Counted from the first letter of the stretch, positions 15,773 through 24,664 are shown. The stretch is DNA of 64,000 bases from Cohnella caldifontis (GCF_029360585.1 NZ_JAQZSJ010000017.1:23780-87779); one strand, 5' to 3'. Notes: a model not told the origin generated them from the letters alone. A program made the numbers and translations.

Positions 15773-18700
15773 TCATGGTTTCGGCAAATATACCGTAACC
15801 CTCGTTCCTTGCTCCAGAGCGGAATCCACCGTCAAGCTCGCGCCGGGGATCGGGGCCAGGCGCTTGCGGACGTTCGTCATGCCGATGCCGCCGCCCCTGT
15901 CGGGGCGTTCTTCCGCGCGGATGCGGTAAAGCACTTCGTCCGCCATGCCGACGCCGTCGTCGACGATGTCGAACCGGAGATATTCTCCGCCGTCCGAGAC
16001 CGTCAGCGTGACCGTGCCGACCCCTTCTTTCTCGAACAGGCCGTGCCGGATCGCGTTCTCGACGAAAGGTTGGATCGTGAGCGATGGCACGAGCACCTTC
16101 TCGAGCCCCGGGTCCACGTGCTGCTTGAAGACCAACCGGTCGCCGAATCTCGCCTTTTCGATTTCCACGTAAGCCTGGATCAGCTCCAACTCCCCCTTCA
16201 GCGGAACGAGCGGCGCCTGCTGATCCCGTTCGAAAACATACCGCAGGTAACGGCTCAGCATCGAAAGCAGGTAAGCGGCTTTCTCCCCGTCGGTGTAACA
16301 GAAGGAGACGATGCTGCTGATCGCGTTGTACAGAAAATGCGGCTTGATCTGCGCCTGCAGGAACGCGGCTTCGTGCTTGACGGCCTCTTCCATCGCCGCT
16401 TTCCCCGCGAGCAGGGTCCGGACCCGCGCCGCCAGCGTTTTCGGGTCGAAAGGCTTGGCGATGAAATCGTTGCCGCCTGCGCGGAAACAGAGCTCGATGT
16501 CGTGCAGGGAGTCCCGCACCGTCGCGAACAGGATGGGCAAGTCGAGCACCGAGCGTTTCTCCCGCACGGTCCGGCACAGATCGATGCCGGACATCTCCGG
16601 CATCATGACGTCCAGGATCATCAGATCGATGCCCGGGCGGTCCCGGAGTTTCGCGAGCGCCTCCTTCGCCGAAAAAGCCGTCAACACGTTATACTCGTCG
16701 CCCAGCAGGTTGAGCAGAATCCGGACGTTCGCCGCCTCGTCGTCGACGACGAGAATCGTGCGGCCTCTCCGATGGTCAAAGATATCCAGTTCCGGCCGTT
16801 GCGCCTCGATGCCGTCCTCTAAAGAAGCCGCCGCTTCGAGATGTCCCAAGCCTAAGTCTGCCGCGTCAACGGCCGGCAGCGTAAACGTCATCCGCGTACC
16901 CTGACCCGGCTCGGACCACTCCACGCCGATTTCGCCGCCCATCCGTTCGACCAATTGCCGGCTGATGTACAAGCCCAGACCCATCCCCGTGTATCCGTCG
17001 TTCGGCAGCAGTTGTTCGGCCTGCTCGAAATAGCCGAAAACCGCTTCATGGCTTTCCTTCGGAATTCCGACTCCCGTATCCTCCACCGAGATGACGGCCC
17101 GGCCTTCCTCCGTCTTCGCGCCGATCTCGATCCGTCCTTTTTTCGTATGCTTGATCGCGTTATGGATGAGGTTGTACAACACCTGGCGCACCCGGTTCTC
17201 GTCCGCCCGGACGAAGGTCCCGGGTTCGATCCGGTTCACCCAGCGGACGTCCTTGCCGGACAACTCGAACTCCAGCACCTGGAACGCCGTCTGCGCGGCC
17301 ACGCGCAGATCGAGCACCGATTCCGCCAGCCTCAAGTCTCCATGCTTGAGCCGGACGACGTCGACCAGGTCGTTGACGAGCGCCGACAGCTTCGTCGACG
17401 TGTCCTGGATGAGCGAAAGCTCGCTGCGCTGCCGCTCGGTCAGCTCTCCCGCTTTGCCGTCCAACAAAAAGGAAACCATGTTCTGGATGCCGTGAAGCGG
17501 CGTCTTCAGCTCGTGCGACGTATTCGCGAGAAATTCGTCCTTCAGCTTGTCCCGCAAAATCAACTGGTCCGTCAGCTGCTCCGTGCGGTCCGTCGCCCGG
17601 GCGAGCCGGAAGGCGAGCAGCGTGTTCATGAACGTGATCAACGACAAAAACGAGATTCGGCGGCCGAGGTCCGTCTGGACCCATCCAATCGCATAGAAAA
17701 AACCGACCAGCAAAATGGCCGAAATGGACAAGAGAACGCCGCCGAGCAGCGCCGTCTCCTTCCGGTCCAACTGGCCGTCCTGCTTGACGTACAACCGTAT
17801 GGCCCGGTACAGATAGAAGGCGACCAACAGCAGGGCGTAGTCCCAAGGCAACATGCCGAGGAACGAATACGCCGAATTCGGCAGCGTGACGACGGCCGCC
17901 AGATAGACGACGATCGGGGCCGCGAGCGCCATGAGCAGCCTGCGAGACAGCAGCTTGCCGTCCAGATGGTGAAGAAAAGCGCCCAGCACCACGAAATTCG
18001 AGAAACCGCTCAAATCATACAGTTTATCGGCCAAATTATACGAAATGCCCGGCGCCATCTGGAGCAGCAGCTTATCCCCGTCCAACGCGACGAAAACGAT
18101 GAAGGTCAGGAAATAAAGGCCGCTGTATAAATAGGCTTTGTCCTTCATCCTCATGACATAGATGCTCAAATGATAGCCGCCGAACAGCAACAGGGCGAAC
18201 AGGCCGAAAAACTCGAACGAAAAGACGATTTCGTCTTTCCGGAGCATCTCCGTCTGGGTACCCAACTGCAGATCTTCGAAACCCCCGATGTGTGCGGCAT
18301 CGTCATTCGCCACTTGAACCAGGATGTCGAGCGCTTGGGTATCCGCATGAAAAAAAGTCGTGTACGGCTTGTTCTCCGGCACGAACTCCCGCGGATCGTC
18401 AGACGGGTTTCCCCCGCTGCCGATCAGAACGCCGTTCACGTACAGGCGGTGGGCCCGGTTGATATTATTCACCCGGATGCCGTAGCTGCCGCCGCTCTCC
18501 TTCAGCCGGATCTTCAGCCGGTACGTGCCGTAAGGCGTCCCCGACGCTTCGTCCGGAGAACGGCCGCCCTGCCAGGCGTTCGGTATATGGGCGGTGACGG
18601 TTTTGGCGGAGTCCGCCCCTTCGCTTCGGATATCGCCCGGCGACAGCAGCCGGCCCGGGTAGAACGTCCATTCCCCGTCCAAATTGACGAACCCGCTCCG

Positions 18701-18892
18701 GCCGAAATCCCAGCGGCTCAGATCGAGAACGCCTTGCCGGGCTTCAGGCGCCGACCAGTTCGGCACGGTATGGTCATAGATTCCGATCAAGAGAACGACC
18801 GAAAGCAGCGGAATCAGCGAGAGGCCCGCCGCCCGGAAGGGGAACCGCCATACGTTCGGCATCCGATGCCGCCATTTCCTCACTTTCGTCAC
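15773..18892 (-). CDS. Giant hybrid sensor kinase: 7TMR-DISM sensor, HisKA kinase, receiver and a second LytS/YesM-type kinase
   Basis: 1039 residues from GTG 18892 (AAGGAA 8 nt upstream; GTGA overlap with the HxlR gene). A membrane helix at about 25-40 is followed by an extracellular jelly-roll domain (about 55-215) and seven helices (about 225-430). Then come HisKA with phospho-His near 460 (TSHELKTPLHG), HATPase (about 565-680), a receiver with D761 in MILDVMMPEMSG, and a PF06580-type kinase domain with His near 852 (QIKPHFLYNAISS) plus its own HATPase (about 935-1038). It thus has two separate transmitter modules around one receiver. No cognate DNA-binding regulator is adjacent except the coupled HxlR protein. 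The ligand could be a carbohydrate, by analogy with DISM domains. Confidence 0.9.
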   Translation of the reverse strand: MTKVRKWRHRMPNVWRFPFRAAGLSLIPLLSVVLLIGIYDHTVPNWSAPEARQGVLDLSRWDFGRSGFVNLDGEWTFYPGRLLSPGDIRSEGADSAKTVTAHIPNAWQGGRSPDEASGTPYGTYRLKIRLKESGGSYGIRVNNINRAHRLYVNGVLIGSGGNPSDDPREFVPENKPYTTFFHADTQALDILVQVANDDAAHIGGFEDLQLGTQTEMLRKDEIVFSFEFFGLFALLLFGGYHLSIYVMRMKDKAYLYSGLYFLTFIVFVALDGDKLLLQMAPGISYNLADKLYDLSGFSNFVVLGAFLHHLDGKLLSRRLLMALAAPIVVYLAAVVTLPNSAYSFLGMLPWDYALLLVAFYLYRAIRLYVKQDGQLDRKETALLGGVLLSISAILLVGFFYAIGWVQTDLGRRISFLSLITFMNTLLAFRLARATDRTEQLTDQLILRDKLKDEFLANTSHELKTPLHGIQNMVSFLLDGKAGELTERQRSELSLIQDTSTKLSALVNDLVDVVRLKHGDLRLAESVLDLRVAAQTAFQVLEFELSGKDVRWVNRIEPGTFVRADENRVRQVLYNLIHNAIKHTKKGRIEIGAKTEEGRAVISVEDTGVGIPKESHEAVFGYFEQAEQLLPNDGYTGMGLGLYISRQLVERMGGEIGVEWSEPGQGTRMTFTLPAVDAADLGLGHLEAAASLEDGIEAQRPELDIFDHRRGRTILVVDDEAANVRILLNLLGDEYNVLTAFSAKEALAKLRDRPGIDLMILDVMMPEMSGIDLCRTVREKRSVLDLPILFATVRDSLHDIELCFRAGGNDFIAKPFDPKTLAARVRTLLAGKAAMEEAVKHEAAFLQAQIKPHFLYNAISSIVSFCYTDGEKAAYLLSMLSRYLRYVFERDQQAPLVPLKGELELIQAYVEIEKARFGDRLVFKQHVDPGLEKVLVPSLTIQPFVENAIRHGLFEKEGVGTVTLTVSDGGEYLRFDIVDDGVGMADEVLYRIRAEERPDRGGGIGMTNVRKRLAPIPGASLTVDSALEQGTRVTVYLPKP

Positions 18893-19578
18893 GCCCCGAC
18901 TTCCTTTTTGGACAGCATAGCCGATTCCGCTCCCAAAATTCTCCCAAGCTTCAGCCTTACCGGATGTCCTTCTCGGATATAGACCACTTCGCCGTCCGCG
19001 GAATGGATTTGGATCAGGGTATCCTTGCCCAAGCTCCATTCATACCGCCCGCGGATCCAGCCTTCCCCGAATTTCGCCTCGATCCAGGCGCCGGCTTCGA
19101 CGGGATGTCCGTCAACGAAATGCTTCAGTTCATGGCTTCCCTCTTCGCGGCCCAACAAGATGGGAGCTTCCGCCAGGGCTTGATCCGGCTCGTTCTCCGG
19201 GCGCCGACCCGCATCCGCATTCGCGTACGCTTTCGCCATTTCCCGCCGAATCCACCCGGATGTCTCCTCGTCGGATACCGGTCCGGCCCAAGCCCGCATG
19301 GCCGCGAAGATGGGCTGCAGCCCTTGTCCTCTTTCGGTCAACTCGTATTCCACGTGCAGCGGCACTTCCGAGAAAAGCTTCCGCGTCACGATTCCTTTTT
19401 CCTCCAGCAGGCGCAGCCGGTCCGTCAGCGTCTTCGGACTGATCGGGTCCAGCGCGCGGCGCAGTTCGCCGAAACGCTTAAGGCCGTTAAACAAACCGCG
19501 CAGGATCAGCAGCGTCCACTTGCCCTCCAGCAGTTCCAAGATCGGCTCGATGGCGTCGGAACATTTCGGGTCGATCAT
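18889..19578 (-). CDS. HxlR-family transcriptional regulator with an extra C-terminal domain
   Basis: 229 residues from ATG 19578, which follows AGGGGGA; the longer start at 19599 lacks a binding site. Residues 5-100 are an HxlR winged helix (LEGKWTLLILRGLF, RFGELRRALDPISPKTLTDR). Family members are normally 100-130 residues long, but this protein continues for about 120 more residues. That tail ends in a beta-rich segment (GAWIEAKFGEGWIRGRYEW, then a stretch ending VYIREGHPVRLKLGRILG) that I cannot place. The gene overlaps the hybrid kinase start by 4 nt, and it diverges from a RibD-like reductase gene, which is its likely target. Confidence 0.85.
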   Translation of the reverse strand: MIDPKCSDAIEPILELLEGKWTLLILRGLFNGLKRFGELRRALDPISPKTLTDRLRLLEEKGIVTRKLFSEVPLHVEYELTERGQGLQPIFAAMRAWAGPVSDEETSGWIRREMAKAYANADAGRRPENEPDQALAEAPILLGREEGSHELKHFVDGHPVEAGAWIEAKFGEGWIRGRYEWSLGKDTLIQIHSADGEVVYIREGHPVRLKLGRILGAESAMLSKKEVGA

Positions 19579-19623
19579 TCGGATCCCCCTATCGTTCATT
19601 AGATGAAACTATAGCACTTTTTT

Positions 19624-19636
19624 GTAACTACTTTAC
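19624..19636. promoter_or_regulatory. Possible HxlR operator
   Basis: An imperfect palindrome, GTAACTACTTTAC (arms GTAA / TTAC), lies in the 125-nt divergent gap between the HxlR gene and the RibD-like reductase. HxlR-type regulators commonly bind such short dyads. Binding is inferred. Confidence 0.5.
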
Positions 19637-19703
19637 AAAATGTACCACATCTCATTACCCTTGTGGAGAGGGTACCCCAAACAATCCCGAGGAGGAACAA
19701 AAC

Positions 19704-20207
19704 ATGAAAGTGAAACTGTGGGCCACGCTGTCGGCCAACGGCAATTATGCGCAATCGAGCGCCGAAAACCCGCCGAAAAAAGAAGCTTTGGACGATTTTG
19801 CGGCACACGTGAGAGAGGCGGGCAATTTTATCGTCGGGCGCCGGACGTTCGAGTTTTTCCGGGCAGGCGGGGGCGCGGGCTTCAGCGGCATTGACATCGT
19901 CGTCGTCTCGAAGGGCGTCACGGAAATCCCCGGCGTCAAAGTGGCGAAGTCTCCGCAAGAAGCGTTGGACTACTTGCGGGACAAAGGCCATGCGACCGCG
20001 CTCGTCTCCGGCGGCGCCGATCTGCATAACGCGTTTCTCGGAGCCGGGCTTGCGGACGAACTGATCTTCAACGTGGCGCCTGTGCTGGAGGGCAAGGGTC
20101 TGAATCTGCTCGCCGACACGGAACGATACCGGTTCGAAGCCGTGGAACTGGTGGACTGCAAGCCGCTGGGCGGCGGAGTCGTCCAGTTGCGTTACGCGGT
20201 AGCCTGA
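19704..20207 (+). CDS. Dihydrofolate reductase / RibD C-terminal family protein
   Basis: 167 residues from ATG 19704 (GAGGAGG upstream). It carries the RibD_C/DHFR-like fold: GNFIVGRRTFEFF near residue 40, a DIVVVSKG strand near 66, and VSGGADLHNAFL near 101, the NADPH-binding SGG motif. Paralogues reduce pteridine or flavin-precursor substrates, but these short stand-alone proteins are mostly uncharacterised. The gene diverges from an HxlR gene, the usual arrangement for a regulator controlling a reductase. Confidence 0.88.
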   Translation: MKVKLWATLSANGNYAQSSAENPPKKEALDDFAAHVREAGNFIVGRRTFEFFRAGGGAGFSGIDIVVVSKGVTEIPGVKVAKSPQEALDYLRDKGHATALVSGGADLHNAFLGAGLADELIFNVAPVLEGKGLNLLADTERYRFEAVELVDCKPLGGGVVQLRYAVA

Positions 20208-20246
20208 ACGGCAAAGACTCGCGCTTGGGCGAATAACAAGAAAACA

Positions 20247-20274
20247 CCCGGTCCTTCCTTGTCGGAAGACCGGG
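20247..20274 (-). terminator. Terminator between RibD-like and DUF1801 genes
   Basis: CCCGGTC / ACCGGG arms with an inner TTCC / GGAAG extension. On the minus strand the stem is followed by TGTTTTCTTG. It serves the minus-strand DUF1801 gene and may also stop the convergent plus-strand gene. Confidence 0.75.
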
Positions 20275-20325
20275 CGTACGGGTTGCGAGGCGGTCATCGG
20301 ATACGGGCGATTCGTGCCGCCAAAG

Positions 20326-20718
20326 CTATTTTTTCTTCTTTTGGCTTCTTTCCGCGTTTTCCTTCGCTCGATACTTGGCTAACTCGGCGACCAAATCCAG
20401 CGGCAGCGGCTGGTCCATCGGCAGCTTGATCGTCGTTTTGGAAACCTCGTACGGGGACAGCTCCTGTCGGAACGCTTCGAAAATCTTGAAAGGCGGAGGA
20501 AACGTCACCGAGTAATGACCCTTGTATGCCGAGTAGTAGATCAGCATCCCCTGGTACTCATACGCCGGCAGTTGGTAATGGACCATTTCCTTGGCCTCCG
20601 GAACCGCCTCCTTCACGGTTCGGCGGATTTGCTCCAATCCGTCTTGGACCGCCGGCGGAAAGGTGCCGATGTATTCGTCCACGGTTTGGAAATTCGTCTT
20701 CGTCGCCAATTCGCTCAC
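20326..20718 (-). CDS. DUF1801 family protein (YdhG-like)
   Basis: 130 residues. The fold type is recognisable from the TVDEYIGTFPPAVQDGLEQI opening and the central PEAKEMVHYQLPAYEYQG block, which are typical of DUF1801 proteins; a Lys-rich tail follows. The biochemical role of the family is not known to me. The start is uncertain: GTG 20718 has its G-rich site almost abutting it, whereas TTG 20709 lies about 8 nt after GGGGG. It is monocistronic, with its own terminator. Confidence 0.85.
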   Translation of the reverse strand: MSELATKTNFQTVDEYIGTFPPAVQDGLEQIRRTVKEAVPEAKEMVHYQLPAYEYQGMLIYYSAYKGHYSVTFPPPFKIFEAFRQELSPYEVSKTTIKLPMDQPLPLDLVAELAKYRAKENAERSQKKKK

Positions 20719-20833
20719 CCCCTCGCCTAAGATTGAAAAATATGAATCTATTTTCCAATCTTATAAATTTATCTCCAGTATACCGATTTTCCGATGGGGT
20801 GCAATCGATACCAGGAGACGCTTGAAGCGGAGG

Positions 20834-21490
20834 TCAATTCCGCCGGCTGGGAGTCTTGGAGGCGCCGTGCGTTTTTTTCAGCAAGATCCATTCCACGATA
20901 ACGAAATCGAACGCGAGCCCGGCCCATATGTTGACCGTCAGAATCGCATCGAGCATGCCTGTTCTGCCTTGCGGCAGCGAAAAACCGTTCAGCGCCAAAT
21001 ACAGCAGGATCAAGATCGGCGTCAACACGCGCGCGCTTACAGCGACCAGGGTCATGCCGAAACTGCGGGTCATCCAGACGCGATGCGCCGCGAAATCCTT
21101 TTTCGCCGCGTATCGGAATCCGTTCCACGTCGTGACGAGCCATAGAGCATCCAACGTCAGGAACGCCAATGACCGGACATAGTCTTTCTCATACGCCGTC
21201 ACGCCGAGCGCCAACACTCCGCTGATCATTACGCCCGCGACATAGATCCTGCCGACCAGTCGATGAAGCCCCGGCCTTCTCTCGCGTAAACCGACGATGA
21301 ACTGCGGAAATCCGGCGATTAACGCCACAAAAGCGGTCCCGATATGGGCGACCAGCAAACCGTAATGCACCGTCGATTCGACGGCCACGCGGCTCCGGCC
21401 GGGGTCCAGAGTCAGATAGGGTGCGGAGAAGAAGGACATGACGCCCAACGACAGCAGAAACAGGAGCCACCACCGCTTGCTCTTGTTCAT
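20834..21490 (-). CDS. DUF2306 family membrane protein
   Basis: 218 residues from ATG 21490 (GAGGAGAG upstream). The longer frame to 21577 extends into repeat copy B and is rejected. Seven or so hydrophobic helices are present, with conserved histidines in VAHIGTAF and PGLHRLVGRIYV and a later AAHRVWMTRSF, typical of the DUF2306 family. It is a polytopic protein of unknown role; haem or quinone contact through the histidines is speculation. A degenerate start of a second copy is visible at 63366-63395. Confidence 0.85.
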   Translation of the reverse strand: MNKSKRWWLLFLLSLGVMSFFSAPYLTLDPGRSRVAVESTVHYGLLVAHIGTAFVALIAGFPQFIVGLRERRPGLHRLVGRIYVAGVMISGVLALGVTAYEKDYVRSLAFLTLDALWLVTTWNGFRYAAKKDFAAHRVWMTRSFGMTLVAVSARVLTPILILLYLALNGFSLPQGRTGMLDAILTVNIWAGLAFDFVIVEWILLKKTHGASKTPSRRN

Positions 21491-21565
21491 GGTTGATCTC
21501 TCCTCTCTGCCCATGCGGTAACGTTCATCAACGAATCCCCATCCTTCCGTCGCTCTTTCTGATTC

Positions 21566-21749
21566 TAACGGACACATCGTCCGTTATTTGGTCGAAAATC
21601 CATCATTTTCAAAACGTAACGGACCCAGCGGCCTTTATCCGTAACTTGTCCCGGTTATAAGTGGGGCTTTTCCCCAAATAAGCGCAACTGTGTCCGTTAA
21701 AATGCGCGATGCCGAGGAGCGACCCCCATAGCGTCCGCGGTGTCCGTTA
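21566..21749. repeat. Nested inverted repeat element, copy B
   Basis: Outer arms begin TAACGGACAC and end GTGTCCGTTA. The inner arms are GTAACGGACC... and ...TGTGTCCGTTA, with two small hairpins in the centre (CCGTAAC / GGTTAT and GTGGGG / CCCCA types). Homology to copy D continues left through the first codons of the DUF2306 gene and right for about 30 nt. The rest of the 21491-21887 gap holds only the element, flanks and a terminator. Confidence 0.9.
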
Positions 21750-21850
21750 GCCTTACCCGACTCGAAGCATGAGGCAGCCGTCGTCTGACCTCTCCGCCCA
21801 TTTTACGATGGAGATCTTGATTTTCCCTAAACGAATTCTTATCAAAAAAT

Positions 21851-21876
21851 AAAATCCGGCGTTCCCGCCGGATTTT
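21851..21876 (-). terminator. Terminator of the glutathione peroxidase gene
   Basis: An 11-bp perfect stem (AAAATCCGGCG / CGCCGGATTTT) with a 4-nt loop, followed on the minus strand by ATTTTTTG. It ends 11 nt from the peroxidase stop codon. Confidence 0.9.
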
Positions 21877-21887
21877 CCATCTTTCCC

Positions 21888-22433
21888 TTACAGCAGCCTC
21901 TCGATCGCCGGTGCGAGTATAAGCGAATCCGCCGGCGTCTCGAAACGGTCCCGGACTCGTCCGTCGCGGCCGATCAGGAATTTGGTGAAATTCCACTTGA
22001 CCCCGTCGCCTTCGTAAATCTCCGGGTATTTTTCCCGCAAAAAACGCTCCATCCATTCGCCTTCCGCGTTCTCCATATCGTAGCCCCGGAACGGAGCCTG
22101 CTCCGTCAACTCGCGGAAAAGGGGATGAGCGGACGGCCCCCTTACGTCGATTTTCCCGAACAACGGAAACGTCACGCCGAAATTGGCTTCGCAGTACCGC
22201 TTCACCTCGGCGCTCTCGTCCGGTTCTTTCGCGTTGAACTGGTTGCAAGGAAACCCGAGTACCGAGAATCCCTGCTGACGGTATCGGTCATGCAGTTGCT
22301 GCAGGCCGGCGAATTGACGGGAATAGCTGCAGCGGCTGGCCGTGTTGACGACGAGCAGCACCTGCCCCCGGTATTCCGATAGCTCCACGAGCGTGCCGTC
22401 CACGGCGGGGACTTGCTTTTCGAAAATCGACAT
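21888..22433 (-). CDS. Glutathione peroxidase family thiol peroxidase
   Basis: 181 residues. The peroxidatic cysteine lies in VNTASRCSYSRQF near residue 35, followed by GFPCNQF near residue 70 (conserved Gln, plus the second Cys used as resolving residue in many bacterial members) and KWNFTKFLIGRDG near 148 (conserved Trp and Asn). This is a complete catalytic tetrad. Bacterial members usually take electrons from thioredoxin and remove hydroperoxides in the cytoplasm. It is a single-gene unit with its own terminator. Confidence 0.94.
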   Translation of the reverse strand: MSIFEKQVPAVDGTLVELSEYRGQVLLVVNTASRCSYSRQFAGLQQLHDRYRQQGFSVLGFPCNQFNAKEPDESAEVKRYCEANFGVTFPLFGKIDVRGPSAHPLFRELTEQAPFRGYDMENAEGEWMERFLREKYPEIYEGDGVKWNFTKFLIGRDGRVRDRFETPADSLILAPAIERLL

Positions 22434-22576
22434 GGAGGGCTCCTCCCGAGGTCACTCCGCCGGCACCGCGAAAGCCAGTCCCGCAGGGAAGTGTCCGTTG
22501 ATTTACCTTCATCTTACGGCTTCGTCCCTTGATAGGTCCAATATATCGTTCATATAAAGTCTATAGGAAGGAGCGA

Positions 22577-23050
22577 TCAACACGAAACGAGCCTGACTCC
22601 CATGGCGGCGGCCAGACCTTTGGCGCCTTCTTTCATGACCTGATCGTGATTCCAGACAAATGCGGGACGCAACACCGGAGCCAACGCGTTCATCCATTTC
22701 TTGTTCGTGTTGACCTTCCAAATATAGCGGGCGTGCGTGACCCCGCCTTCCTGCGATAAAGTCCAATAACCGATGCCTTCCAACTCGCCGGTAGACCGGA
22801 TCTCCAGGTACTCCGGGTCTTTCCGCGCGACGATCTCCGCCGTCCAGGACAATTGATAAGGAAGCTTCGTGCGGAGGACGTATTCGTACTTGTCGCCGAT
22901 TCCCCCGGGGTTGCCGCTCCGGTGGATTTGGCGCGAGCTGATGCCGTTCCACCACTCGTGGTACCGGATGCCCCCGATGATCTCCCAAACTTGATGAATG
23001 TCCGCTTCCAACTTCCAGTCCGATTCGAATTGATAGGCGTAGGCTGACAT
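22577..23050 (-). CDS. SRPBCC / polyketide cyclase-like protein
   Basis: 157 residues from ATG 23050 (GGAGGG upstream). The start FESDWKLEADIHQVWEIIGG and the alternating strands leading to a C-terminal amphipathic helix (NHDQVMKEGAKGLAAAMG) fit the START-like SRPBCC fold that binds hydrophobic ligands in a deep pocket. No catalytic residue is diagnostic. It stands alone with no operon partner. Confidence 0.8.
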   Translation of the reverse strand: MSAYAYQFESDWKLEADIHQVWEIIGGIRYHEWWNGISSRQIHRSGNPGGIGDKYEYVLRTKLPYQLSWTAEIVARKDPEYLEIRSTGELEGIGYWTLSQEGGVTHARYIWKVNTNKKWMNALAPVLRPAFVWNHDQVMKEGAKGLAAAMGVRLVSC

Positions 23051-23166
23051 GCGATTCCCTCCATATTGCCGCGATTGGATTTGGGTTGTGATAAGTACGA
23101 GTTTACCGTGCCGTTCTCACAGAACGCTCCCAAGACGTTCGGATTTCTTGCGGACGAAAAAAAGAA

Positions 23167-23192
23167 AGGCGCCGGCGGTTGTGCCGACACCT
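23167..23192 (-). terminator. Terminator of the first sugar locus
   Basis: A 10-bp stem (AGGTGTCGGC / GCCGGCGCCT on the minus strand, two G-U pairs) followed by TTCTTTTTTT. It lies 31 nt after the cupin isomerase stop and closes the nine-gene run 34890-23224. Confidence 0.8.
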
Positions 23193-23223
23193 CTCCATCC
23201 GATTTGCCGAAAAACGGCTTCTC

Positions 23224-23748
23224 TCATCTTCCCTCAGCATAAGGCTTGAAATTGAGGCGCGCAGCCGTCTCGTAATCGTGGACGATATTGGCCCCGCTCA
23301 CCGCGAAAAACACCAGCTTCTCCGTCCCCGTGTTCACGACGCGATGGCCCCATCCCCCGCCCGCATAGGCGATGTGTCCGGCCATGACCGGCAAGCTGCG
23401 GAGCTCCCCGGCCCGATTCTGGACGAGCATCTCGCCGCTGCCGGAAATGCCGATCACGGCTTCCGCGGTATCCGGCTCGGCGTGGAAATGGCCTTTGGTC
23501 ATATACGGTTCGCGGCCGACCCTGCCGGGATAAAGAACGGTGACGTTCGCCAGCAAGTCCGTTTCGTCGTTCGGATGGGGCAGCTCGTAAACCTCATAGA
23601 TCACCGGATCGCCCGATTCCAGGATCCGGTCTACCGAGTCCTGATCGGAATAGAGCGTCCTCATCTGGGACAGCGTCCGAACCGTCTTCAGGGCTCCATA
23701 TCGCTCATACTCCACCGGCAGCAACGGAATCGAAAACAGCTTCTCCAT
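23224..23748 (-). CDS. Cupin-type glucose-6-phosphate isomerase
   Basis: 174 residues from ATG 23748 (AAGGAGG upstream), much shorter than the open frame. The metal-binding motif GHFHAEPDTAE near residue 92 and the later WGHRVVNTG are those of the archaeal-type (PF06560) phosphoglucose isomerase, a metal-dependent cupin unrelated to the usual PGI. It would interconvert glucose-6-phosphate and fructose-6-phosphate in the cytoplasm. It is last in the sugar operon, after an Ntn hydrolase, where it would feed imported sugar into glycolysis. A related phospho-sugar substrate is possible. Confidence 0.88.
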   Translation of the reverse strand: MEKLFSIPLLPVEYERYGALKTVRTLSQMRTLYSDQDSVDRILESGDPVIYEVYELPHPNDETDLLANVTVLYPGRVGREPYMTKGHFHAEPDTAEAVIGISGSGEMLVQNRAGELRSLPVMAGHIAYAGGGWGHRVVNTGTEKLVFFAVSGANIVHDYETAARLNFKPYAEGR

Positions 23749-23758
23749 TTCATCCTCC

Positions 23759-24664
23759 TTACTCGATCGCGAAAGCCCGCACGGGAAGCCGGTCGTCTCC
23801 CGAGGCGACATAGTAGTGGGGCACGTGCCCGCCGTCTCCGGGGATGTAACCGACATAATGCCCGCCGGAAGCGTCGATCGCGTACAGTGTGATACCGCTG
23901 AAATGGTTCGGAAGCTCCCGGACGTCGGACAACGCTTCCTTCACCGCTTCCTCCACGGGTATCCCCATCTTCAGATAAGCCACGGTCATGCGGGCCAAGC
24001 CCGTGCGGATCGACAGCTCGCCCGTGCCGGTGCAGGCCGCGGCGCCATACCGGTTGTCGGCGTAAAATCCGGCGCCGGCGATCGGGGAGTCGCCAAGGCG
24101 TCCGGGATACTTCCAGGCCCATCCGCTGGTGCTGGTCGCCGCCGCGATATTTCCGTCCGCATCCTGCGCCAAATAGACGGTCGTTCCCCCGGACCGCTGC
24201 GGATCCTTGCCGCCGGTGACGGCTTGGATCAATCCTTCGGGACGCTGCGGGTCGAGCCCCATGCGCCGCGACCATTCGAGCCAATTCCCGCGCATGGCGT
24301 CGGTCAGCAGCTCGGATCGCTCCGCGCCGATTTCTTCCGCGAACCTGGCCGCGCCCTCTCCCACCAGCAGCACGTGCGGAAGGCGGCGTTTCACCTCGTA
24401 CGCGATGCTGATCGGATGCTTGAAGCCTTGCAACGCCCCGACCGCGCCGCTCTCCCTCGTCCTGCCGTCCATGACGGCGGCGTCCAATTCCACGACGCCC
24501 AGCGCGTTCGGATAGCCGCCGCGTCCGACGGAAGGGTCCTCCTCATTGACTTCCACCGCGCGGATCCCGGGCTCGATGGCTTCCAGCGCCGATTTCCCTT
24601 GCCGGAGCAGTTCCCACGTCACGGCCGCCCCGCTGTTCTTGAAATCTCCCGCCAACAGAATCAT
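23759..24664 (-). CDS. Ntn-hydrolase, glycosylasparaginase / isoaspartyl peptidase family
   Basis: 301 residues from ATG 24664 (GGAGG 7 nt upstream), overlapping the CBM9-like gene stop as ATGA. The family signature is clear: GGTTVYLAQDADGNIAAAT near residue 160, TSTSGWAWKYPGRLGDSPI, then GAGFYADN and TGTGE. The precursor would self-cleave before the nucleophilic Thr of the SGGTT segment. Glycosylasparaginases split the GlcNAc-Asn bond of glycoproteins; relatives act on isoaspartyl peptides or asparagine. Finding it in an alpha-galactosidase operon suggests use of glycopeptide-derived sugars, but this is inference. Confidence 0.88.
   Translation of the reverse strand: MILLAGDFKNSGAAVTWELLRQGKSALEAIEPGIRAVEVNEEDPSVGRGGYPNALGVVELDAAVMDGRTRESGAVGALQGFKHPISIAYEVKRRLPHVLLVGEGAARFAEEIGAERSELLTDAMRGNWLEWSRRMGLDPQRPEGLIQAVTGGKDPQRSGGTTVYLAQDADGNIAAATSTSGWAWKYPGRLGDSPIAGAGFYADNRYGAAACTGTGELSIRTGLARMTVAYLKMGIPVEEAVKEALSDVRELPNHFSGITLYAIDASGGHYVGYIPGDGGHVPHYYVASGDDRLPVRAFAIE

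Noticed and set aside
21491..21577. N-terminal extension of the DUF2306 protein
   Set aside because: The extension is encoded by flank and arm of repeat copy B, and the internal ATG at 21490 has a proper ribosome binding site.
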